Assembly (NCBI RefSeq): GCF_901933205.1
Contig: NC_044574.1
Location: 46,967,609 to 47,031,608 of the forward strand
Origin: Camarhynchus parvulus
Taxonomy: Eukaryota > Chordata > Aves > Passeriformes > Thraupidae
DNA: 64,000 bases
Direction: 5' to 3'
Made by a program: the position numbers and the translations under genes. Numbering within the stretch: the first letter of the stretch is position 1; each line of letters starts with the position of its first letter. The notes under the pieces are model-generated. The model saw only the letters and a program-made list of their open reading frames with translations, ran no database searches and had not been told where the DNA came from. Below, piece after piece: positions 1 through 12,600 of this stretch.

Positions 1-1599
1 AAGATCAGGGCCAGCTTTTGACCAGAGTCATACTGGTTTTCATGATCTAATTCCAATTTACATGGCTGCCCAGGGTTTATTCAGGGAGTTATATGCTCAG
101 AATTAGGAGCACATACAATGTAACTAGACTATGAATAAGCAGAAAAAAACCCCAGAATTTAGAATATCAATACTTAATGTTAACCTACATGTGAAGATAA
201 TGGTTAATATGGATTTTTGAATATACTTGCATGTGGTCTGGTGTGAATTACTTGCTGCTAAACAAGAGAGAGTGCTGCATGCTAAACAGCTTATTCTAGC
301 AATTATCCACAAACAGAATATTTTTGATCCATCAATGATTGTTAGTAAATCTTCACATATAAATGGTAATACAGAGACAGAGAAACATTTCTAAATTCCA
401 AAAGCATGCTTGATTATCCCCAACAAAATATGAGATATGGTTACCATTAATTGGAAGCAAACAACATGGACTATGGAATAATCTTAATGGACTATGTATT
501 TACAATTAAAAAGCAAGTGACTTCAAATAGAAGTGCTACAGTCAAAATAAAACCTACTTAAATTTAACATTCATCTCAGAGAACCGTGCTTAACCACCAA
601 ACAATATCAGAACATGCAGATCAAATTTTACTGTGAACAATTAAAAAGAAAATCCTCCTTGTATCTTTTAGGAAATGTGTATGTACTATTCATTTGGGGT
701 TTTCTTTCTTAAATGGAAAAGAGCTCCAACTTACTTTATCACTAAATAAAAATCATTGTTGCCAGATTGGTACAAGGGAGAAGGTCAAGAAGTAGCATTT
801 TAGTATAGGTGGGAACTTGAATTCATGCTAGCATAGGGTGGGGAGTGTTGTGTGTATTCCAGGAGGGTAAGTTCCAGGGGTAAGACCATTAAATTGGTGA
901 CATTAAATAACAAAGACAATGAGGGTTTGGGCTGCAGACTGTTATATTCTTACAAACATCAGGTAAGCTTTTTATTTCCAGATGTGTTTGAATACTCTGA
1001 TGAACAGGCCAGACACCACAAACATCACTTGTGGATGGTCTGGAAGCCAAGCTCCAGCTTGGCTTACTGAAAACCTTGATTTTTAGAAACAGTATTTACA
1101 TCCCTCTGTTTGTGACTGTCATTTTGGCCAAATTGTGAAAACATGCTCCTAAGATGGCAAGGATTTGGGAGGAAGACCAAGGTGCAGAGTAGCTATGGGA
1201 GAGGCCAGGGTGTGGAACTGAGCCAGTGCAGACAGAAGTCATCAGACTTGATTAGAGGAGGACATTGTGCTGGATTTCTACAACTTGGGTTCAGGGTGAG
1301 TGAGGCAATGGGTATTGCAAACCAATGATTCTCAGGGAAAATGTAGGAAGGGCACAAACTTATAAATTACCAGGTGATGTGGGAGCAAATTGCTGAGAGT
1401 TAGGCTTAAGGTGTCAACAAAAACTTGTGTTCTCTCACTGCAGTTATGATCACTTGAAGCAGCTGGTTTGTCCATGCACATGCACATGTTACATGAAAAA
1501 TGTAAAGTCAGCTCAGAAAAACATTATTTTACATTGAGAATGGCTGACTACAAACGAAGGAACTGCATGCAGGGTTGGTAGGAAAGAGAAATACTGTAC
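1..1599 (-). other. Intron 3' of e26; no terminal exon seen
   Basis: I looked for the final coding exon (GPDGLP... GCW tail) on the minus strand and did not find it, nor a further GLDAPC-type exon. Only short chance frames occur. The last exon and 3' UTR must lie to the left of the window. Confidence 0.7.
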
Positions 1600-1677
1600 C
1601 AATTGGCAAGGGGCATCCAGCCCATCCAGGCCAGGCTGGCCTGGCTCCCCTTTTTCCCCCTTAACTCCACGGAATCC
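1600..1677 (-). CDS. COL25A1: COL25A1 exon e26 (78 nt), C-terminal exon with DAPCQL
   Basis: Encodes 26 residues, GFRGVKGEKGEPGQPGLDG then LDAPCQL, identical to human as recalled. Acceptor CTTTACAAACAG, donor TTG then GTACAG; phase 0 at both ends. It ends the last Gly-X-Y block and starts the short C-terminal non-collagenous tail. By comparison with human, only about 13 more residues follow, ending in a Cys-Trp-containing tail, on an exon before position 1. Confidence 0.96.
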
Positions 1678-2114
1678 CTGTTTGTAAAGATTAACTTGCA
1701 ATGTTACTGTCAAAGAAATGCCTTCAGTATTGACTTAAACGGAGTGAACAACAAACAACAGAGAGGCAAGAGGAACAAGCTGACTGCTTATGATTTAAAC
1801 CTGTGGAGCACTGATTCTGGCACATTCCAAATTTGGCACCTTTCCAATGTATTTTGCAGAAAAAATGAAAAAAATAGCCCCAAAAAACCCCACTATCAAA
1901 AACTCACAAATGTAGCCCAAAGTTCTTAAGTCTGGTGCTTTAACCCCAACTAGGAGGTTTACAAACAAAGTCTGCTCCAGAATTTGCACTTGAGATGAAG
2001 CTGTGTTAACAAAGGGCGACAGGTTACACAGTAGCTGGTGCTTGTTCCTCTCCCCTCATCTCTTATTCCATCAGTTTACAGCAGGATGACTGATCTACGA
2101 CAAGCGAGACGTAC
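1678..2114 (-). other. Intron between duplicated exons e25 and e26
   Basis: A 437-nt intron, long enough for ordinary splicing, so mutual exclusion of e25 and e26 cannot rest on too small an intron. Apart from the splice sites I see no distinct element in it. Confidence 0.75.
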
Positions 2115-2201
2115 CAATGGGCAAGGTGCATCTAATCCAGGAGCACCCTGTTCTCCTTTCTCCCCTTTAGGCCCTTTTTTGCCTTTCTTTCCCTTTTCCC
2201 C
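2115..2201 (-). CDS. COL25A1: COL25A1 exon e25 (87 nt), alternative C-terminal exon with DAPCPL
   Basis: Encodes 29 residues: lysine-rich [19 protein letters not shown], then [10 protein letters not shown]. Acceptor GTATCCACAG, donor TTG then GTACGT. It resembles e26 (same GLDAPC-x-L end, same phase, same GTAC donor start) 437 nt downstream, so it looks like an exon duplication. The cysteine of DAPC belongs to the C-terminal non-collagenous end of MACIT collagens. Joining e25 to e26 would be in frame but would put two DAPC motifs in one chain, so mutually exclusive use is more likely (inference). Confidence 0.9.
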
Positions 2202-5200
2202 CTGTGGATACAACAGTTTGGATAAAACAAGTTTCATTCTTTTGAAAAAAAAAATAAAGAAAGAAAGATTGGGTTTAAAGTTTGGGTTTTTCTTTTTAGC
2301 CAATGGAGAGCTGAAAGGACACTTACCACTGTGTTCAGGTTTGCATGGTGCATTATGTGGAAAAATAAATTATATGATCACAAGCAAGAACTGCAATCAG
2401 TCTCTATTAGTTTGTGTTGGTATTTCATATCAGTATTATGAATGTTTTGAAACCTAGAACAGGGCTTGAAATCATTGATTTCTTGAGACAGAGGCAAATC
2501 TGCAAATCCCCCCAATCTGCAGTCCAAAATAAGAGGTCTCCCATTTTGATAAGTGATAGCACTGAAGGGTACATGCTCACTAAGCTGAACTTGTCAGCTT
2601 CCCAGAGGACTTGCCACTAGTCAGAAGTAACTTTGGGAGAGCAGAATCCATCAGCAGAGTGTTTTGATAAAAGACCTGTGGCACAGATGCTTCACAGAGA
2701 TGACTGACTCAATTCCATCAGCTTCCAGGGTGTCACAACAAGGGTGAACCTGGCCCTGAGCATCCTTTACTAACTGACCGTCTGCACTCTGGTAAGAGTT
2801 TGGAACAAATCCTGTTCTCTGTGGTGTCCATAGAAACCCATGGACATCACTGAGGGTGCACTGCTGTCACTCCAAATACAACAAGACCATTTCAAACCCT
2901 GTTACAGGAATCAAAACACTCACACTGCTTGATGGAGAGGTGCTATGACACTTCCAACAATTTCATATTGTCTTGGTATCATAAAGTAATCAGAAGGGGT
3001 AATTAGATTATTTATTTAAGCATTTCAACATTCAAATATTCTGTCTGCTGCAGGCAATGATTCATCTATTTGTTTTACCAAAATTCAATCCTTAGATTTT
3101 ACATTGTTTTCTTTTTAAATGTGAAACTTCCAATGCTTTCATTCTCAGGGCAGTTAGTTGATTCCCCTCAACAAACGTACCTGTAAAGACGACCTCACCT
3201 TCAAGCAGTGTAAAAGGTTTAGAGAGTTCATTTTATAATTGATTTCACACCAGTTGATCACAATGGTAAATGAGTTTCAGGTTGCTCTCAATTTCACAAA
3301 AAATCAAAAAGGGATCACTTAAAAAAAAAAGAAATTGGACTAGGATTGTAAAAAATGGGATAGGAAGGATGAGTAAATCAGGATATCACAAAGAAGTGGG
3401 AAAAATAGTCATAGGAAAATTAGTATAACATCGGAGAACCAGCAAGTGAGGTTGTGGCTATTGGGAGGATTTAATTTGTGAGGAAAAGGGTAAAAAAGAC
3501 ATAGGAATTGTAAGGAATGAGGGTAGAAGGAGAAGGAAGGAATGCCCCTTTGGAAAGACAGACAGATTTTGGTGAAGCATATTAAATAGACATTTAACTT
3601 GTTCCACACCAGTAGAGAAAGGCTTAATCCATTAACAATAGAGAAACATAATTTTATACTTAAAAAACTTCATATAAATAATATTTTAAAAAGGAAGGAA
3701 AGCACATTCATCATTTCATATAACAGCATAATTGACATATTCAAATAAAACAAAATGTTCCATGAACAAAACATACTGCATTCATGTCAAAGCAAAATTT
3801 ACTTGTCTATCTTTTCTGTGTGCCAAAAGGTCACGTGATAATATTTGGAAAAACAGCAACCCAAACATTGCCAGTCCTTACCAAATGATAAGACTGTGAT
3901 GTAAAAAAATCCTCACAAGACAAGAACCATAAATTGGCTACATTTCCATCTTAAACCTATAAAGATGACAATGTAGCAGAGAAACCCAACAGCTTAGGGT
4001 CAAATGTTGTGCTGTTTGTGCTCAGTGTAGGACGAATATATTTGCAATGAGTGTATGCAAGAACAAAGCATTGACATACTCCAAAAAGGATTCTGAAAAT
4101 GAACAGTACAGTTTGGTTTCTGACTATGTTTAAATTTTTTTTTGGTTTTTTTTTTTGGTTTTTTAACTCTTTGTTTTACAAGCCAGCAGGTAACTATTTT
4201 CAACTTCCAGTTTTGCAGGCAGATCTAGGATCTTACTCAAACCAATGCAACAGTTACCTGTGTAGAAAAAATCAGAATTTCCTGGGTACTTTACTACTTT
4301 TTCCATCAACTGACTACCTTCTTTTTAATCTTTGATCTTTACTCCTTATCCTGAACTATAGAAACTCACAGGAGTTATGGGGATTCTACATGTGATGAGG
4401 ATAAAAAAATCCTTTCTGTCCTTCCTCAGCACCTAGAGAAATAAAAAATTGTAGCACTTCTGCAACATCATTATGGTTGGAAAAATCTGCAATCCTCATA
4501 AGCACAGATTTTCATCAATGGAGAGTGCAGGGGAAAAGGATAATGCCTTTTCACCCTCTGTTCAGACACACCGTACTCCTCTGTCAAATACATAACAACA
4601 GTCACAAATCTGCATCTGGGACCGGAGGCCACTTCCCTCCCTTCCCCACAACATGATCTCTAACTTTGGTTAAAGCCTATTTGTTTCTGAAAGAATTTTT
4701 TTTTCTATTCCTACAACTCGAAAATACAAACCTTTTTTGTGAGGAGTGCTCCTGGACTATAATTTTATATGAGTAATTACAGCTAGAACACTTTAAAAAA
4801 TATTTTTACAGCCATGTTAAGAAGACATAATGCAGACACTGACTTGCTTTCACAGCAGCAGAACTACTGATGGGCTAAAATACAGATCAGCAGCCTAAGC
4901 CTCATCTCAAACTTAGGAAGTAAAGATTTATTCCCTGCATGTCTATGAAAAAAGTGTCACTGGTTCTCTTTAGAATGTTCATAACGATATGTATTTTTGC
5001 AGTGCAATTTAAGTTTCTTAACTAGAAACTCACTAATCTCAATTTGTGTAATATCAGACCAATAGCCAATATTGTAGAAAAAATATTTCTTTAAATATTA
5101 ATACATATTTAAAAACCAAGAACTCATAAGCTAGATTGTCAAATTGTTTATTTGTTATTACAAAAATGGTTTATCTGTTGAAATGGGTGCTGTTACACCA

Positions 5201-7653
5201 ATTTGGTCATAGATAATTAGTAATTTACATAAGGAAAACCTTATGTAGAACACAAAAGACTTGTTATAATGAGAACTTGGATTTATTGCACTACTTTGCA
5301 TCTTTTGAGAGTCAGCTTTCTATTTGGAGAAGAAACTATTGATGCAGCTCAAGTAATTTTGATGAAATGTTCGCTTACGTGATATAAATAGTCCCTAATT
5401 TCTGGGAAAAATCAGTTTAAACTAATTTTTAAACATGTAACAGACTTGCTAACTACTTTATTCCATGCATTCTGCTCAAGAGACAGGGTTTGCCTTTTCA
5501 TGAATTTTTAGGGGGATGGAGGACCAGAGCTCTTAGGAGATGTGTCCTGCAGCCCAAGAGAACAAGTCTCCACAGGCAGCCTAAATCACAACTGAACTCA
5601 AAAAAGGGTGTAGCTGTGCCACACACCATTCCACATAAAATTCCCTCACTCCCTTGCAACTGGAAGTCCCATGTTTGACTTACCTAGTCAGTCCCTAAGA
5701 ATCAAGTCTAATATCCAAAAGCAGCACACTGGACACTGGAACATTAAACATTTTTACATCCTGAGTGCTGAATCTCATCTGTTCCATTTTCACATTGTAT
5801 TTGTGTGAGTGAGATTTTTACCAGCTTTCCGTATTTTCTTCCAGAAATCTTCTGGAGCTCTGGTGGCTGAAATTTGTCTGTCTTATCTGCTCTAGTTGCA
5901 CATGGAAACACAGACTCAAAGTGTGGCTGAAAGGGAGTTCTGGAGGTTGCCTAAGATTCCCATTGTGATCAGGATGATTCCTGACCCTAGGTCAGCTCAG
6001 ACCAGACCAGGTTCTGCAGTGCTCCTTGGGCAGGAGCACCTCGTGGTCCTGTGTTTCCCCATTTGCAATTACTCAGAAGATTTTTGCTCTATCATTTTTT
6101 TATCTCCCCTTTTGAGTAGTTTGGCCATCCCATTGTCAGACTAAGCCAGTCCCCTTCCTCCAGCCTCTACCACTGGTTGTGTTTGCCCCAGACCCCTGCC
6201 AGCTTGGTAACCTTCTTACTCTTCAATTTCTTCTTGAACTGTGAGGCTCAAAAGACAGTATTTAAGCAGTATTTAAGGCAGTATTTAAGCAACCTCACTG
6301 GAACTATTAGAGAGGCATAATTACTTATTTTTATCTTCTGGACACAACTCTTTGAATGTATCCCAGGGTGAGAACACACTGTTAAGCTCACTCAATTTGG
6401 CACCTGCTGTAACTCCCACTTAGCACAAAGAGCATTTTGACCATCACCTCTCTGAGCTGGCTGTTATCAGTTGCACCTTCAGACTGACAGCTGCTCCCAA
6501 GGAGAAAAGCTGTTCACTGGTGGCAGATAGACCTGTACTCTGGCAGCAAGCAAGGGCTCACCATTCATTGTGATTACTCTGCCAGGTCAAACACTGCTTT
6601 ATAACATTCATGGTGCACCTGCTTAAACAACTGTTGTTCTGCAAAATCAGTACCTTACCAACGATCTCTGAGCTCAAAAGAAAGAGCAATACAGCAAGGG
6701 ACAAAGGGAAGGATGGATTTCATCATACCCTTTTCAATGCATTCTTGGGAAGTGTTTTGCCTAACCAGATTAAGAAATGGAGATGAACTCTAACACTCAT
6801 GGCGACTTTTTAGGCCTGCTTCTTGTTTAGGACACCATAATGAGAAATTAATACAACCTAACCCTGCGTATGTCAGCTTGACAAGAACATTGGTCTGAGC
6901 TAGAAAAATCATCTGCTCCATGTATGGACTTTTACATTAAGTGGCTTGGTGTGAGTTCTAAATCAGGAATTTTAGCAGCTGGGCTTTGTGTTGGGTAGAA
7001 ATGTGAGAGATTTGCTCATGAAGTTTCTCTACACATACATTAAGTCCTGCATTGCTTTTTACTAAAGAGATTTCTAAGTCACTGTGTCTGGACACTGAAA
7101 ATTAAGTCAAGCTGTTTCTGTTAACTTCACTGTCTAGTTGGTTTACCAGAATGGTAGAATATATGATTCAATTTAAATCCACAAGGATAACAAAGTCCTT
7201 AACTGCAAATAAAACAGCGCCAAAAATAAAAATTCAAACAGTTCTTGTCTTAGACACTTGGTGTGGAACAGGTAGCATGTACAGGCATGCTACACCAGGA
7301 TCAACCATTAGTGTGCAAATACTGCCAGGGAACAGAGTGGGGCTCTTCAGTATAAAATCACTACCACAACAACTAATGTCTCCATTAAATATTTCAGGAC
7401 TTTCAACAAGTGCAGGATGGATTGGAGAAAATGAGCCTAAAAAAAAAGGCTGTGCATTGGGACATGTTGGTATTTCTAGTCCTGTACATACATTTTTATG
7501 GTTTTTCACGATTTTGCTCTAGCGTGTATCTGTGACTTGCCTTTTGGCACACAGTAAAAACAAAGGTAAATTTTAATGAGACAATTTATAGTGTAAAGAC
7601 AGCAGAAGTGATTAGCTGAGGAATCAAGCAACAGTTATGAACACTATGGTCAC
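2202..7653 (-). other. Intron e24-e25, 5.5 kb
   Basis: AT-rich intron. It holds a T-rich run (4,135-4,164) and an 11-nt triple repeat (6,256-6,289). No other exon or gene is recognisable. Confidence 0.7.
6256..6289. repeat. Triple 11-nt tandem repeat
   Basis: CAGTATTTAAG occurs three times at 6,256, 6,267 and 6,279, with one extra G before the third copy. Confidence 0.9.
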
Positions 7654-7707
7654 CTTTTCTCCCTTTTCTCCTATATCACCCTTTTCTCCTCGAGGACCAG
7701 GGAAACC
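7654..7707 (-). CDS. COL25A1: COL25A1 exon e24 (54 nt)
   Basis: Encodes six triplets, GFPGPRGEKGDIGEKGEK, against human GFPGPRGEKGDLGEKGEK. Acceptor TTTTTATAG, donor AAG then GTGACC (weak). It must join to either e25 or e26, both in phase 0. The plus strand gives an antisense frame rich in SPFSP. Confidence 0.96.
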
Positions 7708-8442
7708 CTATAAAAACAAAGCGGACAAAGATAGGTTGACTTTTATTAACATGCAGATTAAGTTCTCAAATACTCCTGGAAAACCTAAAAGGTTGATTTC
7801 ACTATGTGCTCTGTACATATATTATATGTGGACACATGCACAGACACAAGAGCATGTGAAACAAGTAAGCCACAGAGGTTGGTAGAGACATTTTGGCAGC
7901 TACAGGAAGAAACCATGCCACTCAAACTAGCCATCATCCATGCTCCATAGCATAAATACATTCTTAAAAAGACTCCTCCAAGTTAGAGATTTCAGTGTAG
8001 GACTACAGAAGAAGACTTCCAGTAAGTCTTTTTAGCATGCCAAGGAAAGAGCCTATCCCAAACATATCCCTTACAGGCTACGGAATTATTCTCTTTAATT
8101 AGAACAAATTTAGTTAACTAAGTGCTAAGTGACCCCTTGTTCTTCTACAAATGAATTGTCTGAATATTTTCTTAGCAAGCATTTTTTCAGCCTACTGACA
8201 TCGAAAGGACCAAGTACTGGTATTGCTGAGCACCACTATCTGGGGGTGTCTGTCGATAAGGGCTGTACATTGCACAATCTTTGTCCTCTTTAGCACAGAG
8301 AAAGAGCAAACACAGCACTCAGCACACCCTCTGCAGGTCCTGCATGCATGCTAAAGGGCAGCAAAGGTGTTGTGCTCCACAAGGGATTCTTGGCAGACTC
8401 TTACCAACCCCTGAGGGTGCCCTGGTCACACACATTACTTAC
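7708..8442 (-). other. Intron e23-e24
   Basis: Nothing recognised beyond splice sites. Confidence 0.7.
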
Positions 8443-8469
8443 ATCGAGGCCAGGCTCGCCGTCTTTGCC
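8443..8469 (-). CDS. COL25A1: COL25A1 exon e23 (27 nt)
   Basis: Encodes three triplets, GKDGEPGLD, identical to human as recalled. Acceptor TTCTTTGGCAG, donor GAT then GTAAGT. It is microexon-sized, and in-frame skipping would remove exactly three triplets. Confidence 0.95.
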
Positions 8470-9615
8470 CTGCCAAAGAACCACAGGAACTGCATTAGTT
8501 TCCCTCAGACAATGACACTGCTGCCCATGCTTAACATTTCCAGGAACTGATAACCTGGCTGCAAAATTTTCACTTGACTGTAAAATTTTGTTTGCAGGCA
8601 GATTCCAAGAGCAAGTAAAAAATACAAAACCAGCTAAAAACTTATAAAATTTTATTTTTAGTTCACAGGAATAGGAAACAGAAATAGGATTTTTTTTAAA
8701 AAAATTAACTCACAAAGGTGATCCTCACATAAAAATGTGTGGCAAGCTAATTTAACACTCCATGGAGCCTGAAAACTGTCTCCAGCAACTGACTCCTGAT
8801 CCAATTAAATGGATCCAATTAAACCACAGGTCTGTATTCCAGCTTAAATTAATTAATCAAATGGATTAGACTGGAGAGGGTATGGAAACACTAGAAGTCT
8901 CCTGGAAAGGCTGGTTGTGCCTGGCCAAGCACTTTTACATGACTTTCCTGGCGTCAAAGTACAGAACAGACTTGTGTATATGTACACACCTGACCCAGTC
9001 ATTAGCAGTGTAAACAGGGAAAGTCAACTGATTTTATTGGAGATATCGTTGTCAGGTCAAAGGAAGTTCTCCTTCATATTTTAGAAATAGATAACATAAT
9101 TAAAATTATTGATTTAAAACAAATAATTTCACCTGTGAGTGAGCAACAATGAAATTGTCACGTAACTTCTGAGTAGATGGCACAGAAATGAAAACAAAAT
9201 GTGTCTCTGAAGCAACAAACAAAATAAAAACATAATGGAGAAGAAACCTTGCAGAATGGAAATCCAAGCAGCATACTGACATGAAGAAATTCAGAGCTTT
9301 CCACAGTTCTTCCTGAACTCCTGGTACTCTCACATTGTCCCCAGGCAGCTGATGGCCAAAGGCTGCTGAACCAGGAGCACCTGCATTCTGCATCTCCTCT
9401 CTCTCGCTGGTTCATGTCAGGTCTGGTTTTTTATGTGCATGGATAGAAACCCAAGAGTGTGATACAGAACACTGACCTCGCACTGTCAGGGTTTATTATC
9501 AATGTCTGCCTTTTCCAACTAATTTTACTGCTAGGTGAAAATCAGCCATAAAGCACACAAAGTTTAATCAGGGAGGGATGAAAAGTGCAGTGTGTACAAA
9601 CTCTGTGCAACTTAC
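8470..9615 (-). other. Intron e22-e23
   Basis: AT-rich. Two overlapping minus-strand frames near 9,106-9,415 have no collagen or other recognisable content and are taken as chance. Confidence 0.7.
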
Positions 9616-9669
9616 AGGCAAGCCATATGGTCCTCTGGGTCCAGGGTCACCTACAGTTCCCTTCTCACC
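9616..9669 (-). CDS. COL25A1: COL25A1 exon e22 (54 nt)
   Basis: Encodes six triplets, GEKGTVGDPGPRGPYGLP, against human GEKGAMGEPGPRGPYGLP. The tyrosine-containing triplet GPY is conserved. Acceptor TCTTTTCTTAG, donor CCT then GTAAGT. Confidence 0.96.
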
Positions 9670-12600
9670 CTAAGAAAAGATTACAGAACAAGCAAACAAA
9701 AACACTGGCTATCTTAGAAATTATCTCTACCAAGTGCTTTAGGTTAAAGTTTATGCATTCCTAAGTATTTTGAGTGAAAAAATATCCAAGCTCATTTATT
9801 TTCATTAAATGTTTAAGGGAGAAAGAAAAAGTGTGTACTACCATGTTTTCTAGGAAGAATGACATTTTAGGGATATGATATCACATTCATTTCTAAATAT
9901 GTTAGTAACTGAAAATATGTTTCAACTGAACACACACCAGTGTCAAGTTTAAGCTTCTGACAGCTTAATGTTGCTCTCAGTAAAAATTCAAAGTTGTAAT
10001 GAAAACTGAGGATATACAGCATCAAGCTGTATATACACACAGCAGCTGAGATGCAACACAGTGACAGGCAAAAATAATGTGTCAGTCAAAGCTTGATTTA
10101 AGTAGGCAATGCTATTAACAGTGACATTGTGAAGATTATCCTATGCACTGTGCTGTGTTGCTTAATCATCTACTGGATTCTAGATAAGTGATGTAAATAC
10201 CCTGGTTTATTACAATCAAAACAACTGTAATAATATGCAAGACAAACAAGTACAGAGATTTCTCCAGAAGTCTGATCTCAGGCTGCACTACAATCCATGG
10301 AAAAATTACCAGTTTCTAGAGGGGTGCTGCCAAAGTAATTTTGCAAGCTTAATACAGGGTAAACTTTTCCAAACAGAATGGAATTTCATGGTGACGAATT
10401 TCAGGCTGACAGCATTAATCACCTTTGCTCTCAAATTTTTCTTTATCAAGATTGATATGAAGTTAAGTTTCTCAAGCCAGCCAGGACTAGCCTGTATAAC
10501 TGCAAGCACAGGTCCCTGTAAGCTTGGTAGGGAGTTGGGGCTGGGAAGAAGGTGTGAAAAGCAGTCTTGTTTCAGACCGTTCTTTCTTCTGAATGAAATC
10601 CATCAGAAAAGTATTTCTCTCTGGAGAGAACTAAACAGCTCAAAACGTTGATGTTGAAATGAAAGAAGAAAATCCTGACCACCTCTAGTTTTCAAAGCTC
10701 CTACTCTGGATTTGTCATGCAGGGTGACTTGGATCCCTTTGTCACTCCCTTTGGTGAGCACACCCTAACACAGGGCTTCCTGCAAGGCTCTTGGTGCGCA
10801 CAGGTGCTGTGTTCATCCTGCCATTTGCTGCACTTATGCTCATGAGAGAATTCCCTGTACAGCAGCCTCTGGGTTATTTACTACTTACCATTATTTCATT
10901 AACAACTCTATCATTAAAAGCACAAGACAGAGATGTAGATGCGTACCTAATTAATAGTGGTGATTACTGGCACAGCCAAGCACTCAGCACAGCTCTGAAA
11001 ATGGGCTGCTATGTCTAAATTTCAATGACTGAATTATACAAAAAGGCAGGCACCAGAACCAACAGGACCTTAACCTGTGGTTGAATAAAACCAGCAATAA
11101 GGAGTTTGTCAGAGTAACTGACATTTGATCTGTTTTAAATAGTTTATATTTTTACTTAGGTGGGTACTTGCTTTAGTCTAGAGGTAATGAGATGTGCAAT
11201 GTCAGGTCTTTCTTTCTGGATTCTGCTACTCCCCTGCTAATTTCTGAGCAGCTTTTGGGCTGGACGCCCTGGCAGGACAAAGGAGGTATTGAGAACTAAC
11301 AGCTGATTTTCAAAACAATAAATCCCTTGCAGCTTTAAAGCCTTCTGCTAAGAAGAAACTAATGTGCTGACCTATGTAGGTAAGAGCTACAGAAATCTTT
11401 GATCAGGACTTGAAATATGTCAAGACCAGTTAAGCATCTTTTTTTTTTTTAATCTTCAACAGCAAGATGACTGTACAAAGTCTTCTCAAGATAGGCTTAT
11501 AACATTGCTAAACATATGGCAGACATAAAAATACTGAATGTATCAGTCTACGAAATAATCACATCTGTTATGTAAGAATATATTTGGAGAACTGTATCTC
11601 AGAATATTTGTGTCCAATACAAAGCACATGCTGAAACATGTTTGGATTATCAGATGAGGTCCTGAATGTTCATGGATTATATGAGATTAATGGACTGTCA
11701 TGAGCATACTGCCCTCAACCATCACAATTTCCTTCAGGGCAGCAGATATTAGCAAACTTCAAGATTTTGTTTTAAATTTATTTGTGAGGCAATCCATCAG
11801 TGTCCAAAGAATAGAAACCATAATGTATCGTTTTGCCTCCTATTTCACTTCAGTCTCCTGAATCATGGACAAATATGAGCTACAATTTGAATGAATAAAG
11901 CTGAATAATCTGTGTCTCCATTAGGATAGACAGGGAGATTTCATAACATTGTTATGGTGAGAAATATTTTAACCAAATTAAAGAGAATGCACTTTAGCTA
12001 CTAGTACTAACTGTGTGTAATGATAACAGTGCTGCATAGGCTACACATCCAAAAGCTAAAATCAAGCTCAAAACCAGGCCTTTGTCACAATGAAAAAAAA
12101 AAAAAAAGAAAATGTTTATTTCCAGCTCTCAGATTCCTTTAGCTGGTCAAGAAGCTGGATGTACATTATGCCTGTCATCACCCTTCAGGCTTACATGTCC
12201 CCTTTCATCAGTAGTAGCTGAAGATGTGTTTTCCAGTATTCTCTACTTTCACTCAAGACAGTATGTAAGTGAAAATAATAGGTACACAGTCAGATTCAGA
12301 GGCCTATTATGACTTACTCCTCCATTTAATAAAGATGGTCTCAGTAAAACCTCTCTAAGCATCTGGAAAAATGTAATTCTAGTAGCTGAAAATTAGTAAG
12401 AAGTAATAGACACTGTCCTCATAAATTATATTAATTCCCATTATTAATTACTCTTTCAGTTTTGACTAAAAAACGCATAAAACCACATTATACTGTCATG
12501 ATTTTCTTAGTCTGCCTTGTCACCATCTAAATAGACTTTGTATAAAGATGATCTGACATTTTCTGTTTTAATAGTTAATTGAAAATCAACAACCCACCCT

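Noticed and set aside
7637..7885. Plus-strand frame rich in SPFSP over exon e24
   Set aside because: It is the antisense of Gly-X-Y codons; reverse-complemented collagen repeats give proline/serine/glycine-rich frames. The same applies to plus frames over e6 (42,994-43,182), e16 (21,328-21,525) and e25 (2,038-2,457).
9106..9415. Two overlapping minus-strand frames
   Set aside because: No Gly-X-Y content, and e22 and e23 already join directly in the expected protein order.
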